Of a stretch of DNA of 64,000 nucleotides, positions 63,823-64,000 are shown piece after piece (the stretch's first letter is position 1; every line of letters starts with the position of its first letter). The notes beneath the pieces are model-generated. The model was given only the letters and a program-made list of their open reading frames with translations. It was not told where the DNA came from and did no database searches. Made by a program: the position numbers and the translations under genes. Source of the DNA: Bradyrhizobium nivariense (GTDB lineage Bacteria > Pseudomonadota > Alphaproteobacteria > Rhizobiales > Xanthobacteraceae); contig NZ_JARVWW010000006.1 in the NCBI RefSeq assembly GCF_029846715.1, forward strand, positions 1 to 64,000, in the 5' to 3' direction.

Positions 63823-64000
63823 GGACGCATTGTAGCGGGAAACAAGGCTCCTGTGAGTCGGTTCCAGGAACAGGAGGAACAGTTATCGTCCCGGCATTCG
63901 CCGGAACAAAGCTGCGCGCTGCCGCATTCCCCCTGCACGCGCACGCAGTCCGTTCATCGAGAATTCGGGGTGGAATGAAGATACACGCGCATGCGGAAAG

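Overview
The window is high-GC chromosomal DNA of an alphaproteobacterium, most likely Bradyrhizobium or a close relative. This rests on the suf cluster order (sufS2-B-C-D-S-T-A), three paralogous outer-membrane beta-barrels with a shared mature N-terminus (D-L-x-A-R-x-x-x-K-A-P), a class I PHA synthase, and four families of dispersed palindromic intergenic repeats of the kind common in Bradyrhizobium. This is judged from family knowledge; no database search was run. No rRNA, tRNA, CRISPR array, transposase, integrase or phage gene is visible.

Layout. 0-9 kb: chemoreceptor, 28-residue membrane peptide, DoxX protein, MFS transporter, tyrS, anmK, glutathione transferase, SugE pump, DUF1697 and an alpha/beta hydrolase. 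9.2-16.2 kb: complete SUF iron-sulfur assembly cluster with a candidate iron-responsive operator between sufS2 and sufB. 16.2-25 kb: TfoX-N protein with a histone H1-like tail, a stand-alone fabA, a diguanylate cyclase, RhlE helicase, AraC regulator, secreted caspase-fold protein, 2-TM protein and FAD monooxygenase. 25-31.4 kb: two beta-barrels, SDR and parE, separated by three similar GC-rich terminators; a decayed duplicate of the parE 3' end lies just downstream of parE. 31.4-41.7 kb: large DUF3857-transglutaminase-Sel1 protein, PaiB/argC pair, third beta-barrel, methyltransferase, secreted Cys-rich unknown, MAPEG protein, phaC and a small lipoprotein. 41.8-45.6 kb: aminotransferase-hom-glpX. 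45.6-57.6 kb: accessory block with a DUF4261 gene and an adjoining out-of-frame coding tail, HAD hydrolase, VOC protein, and a GntR-controlled catabolic operon (enoyl-CoA hydratase, CoA transferase, tripartite tricarboxylate transporter tctCBA, PdxA-like dehydrogenase). 57.6-64 kb: soluble receptor-like protein with inverted domain order, recJ, SDR, class II aldolase and a lytic transglycosylase.

How genes work together. The suf genes form one pathway (sulfur mobilisation, SufBCD scaffold, SufT/SufA maturation and delivery). The 49.6-56.0 kb operon couples high-affinity uptake of an unidentified organic acid to CoA activation and hydration; its regulator is divergent and two identical 16-bp boxes 62 bp apart lie between them. 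The aminotransferase and hom serve aspartate-family amino acid metabolism.

Most worth following up: the catabolic operon of unknown substrate, the parE 3' remnant, the DUF4261 frame break, the TfoX/H1-like protein, the inverted MCP-sensor protein and the transglutaminase-Sel1 fusion. Most other genes are ordinary housekeeping or common accessory genes.
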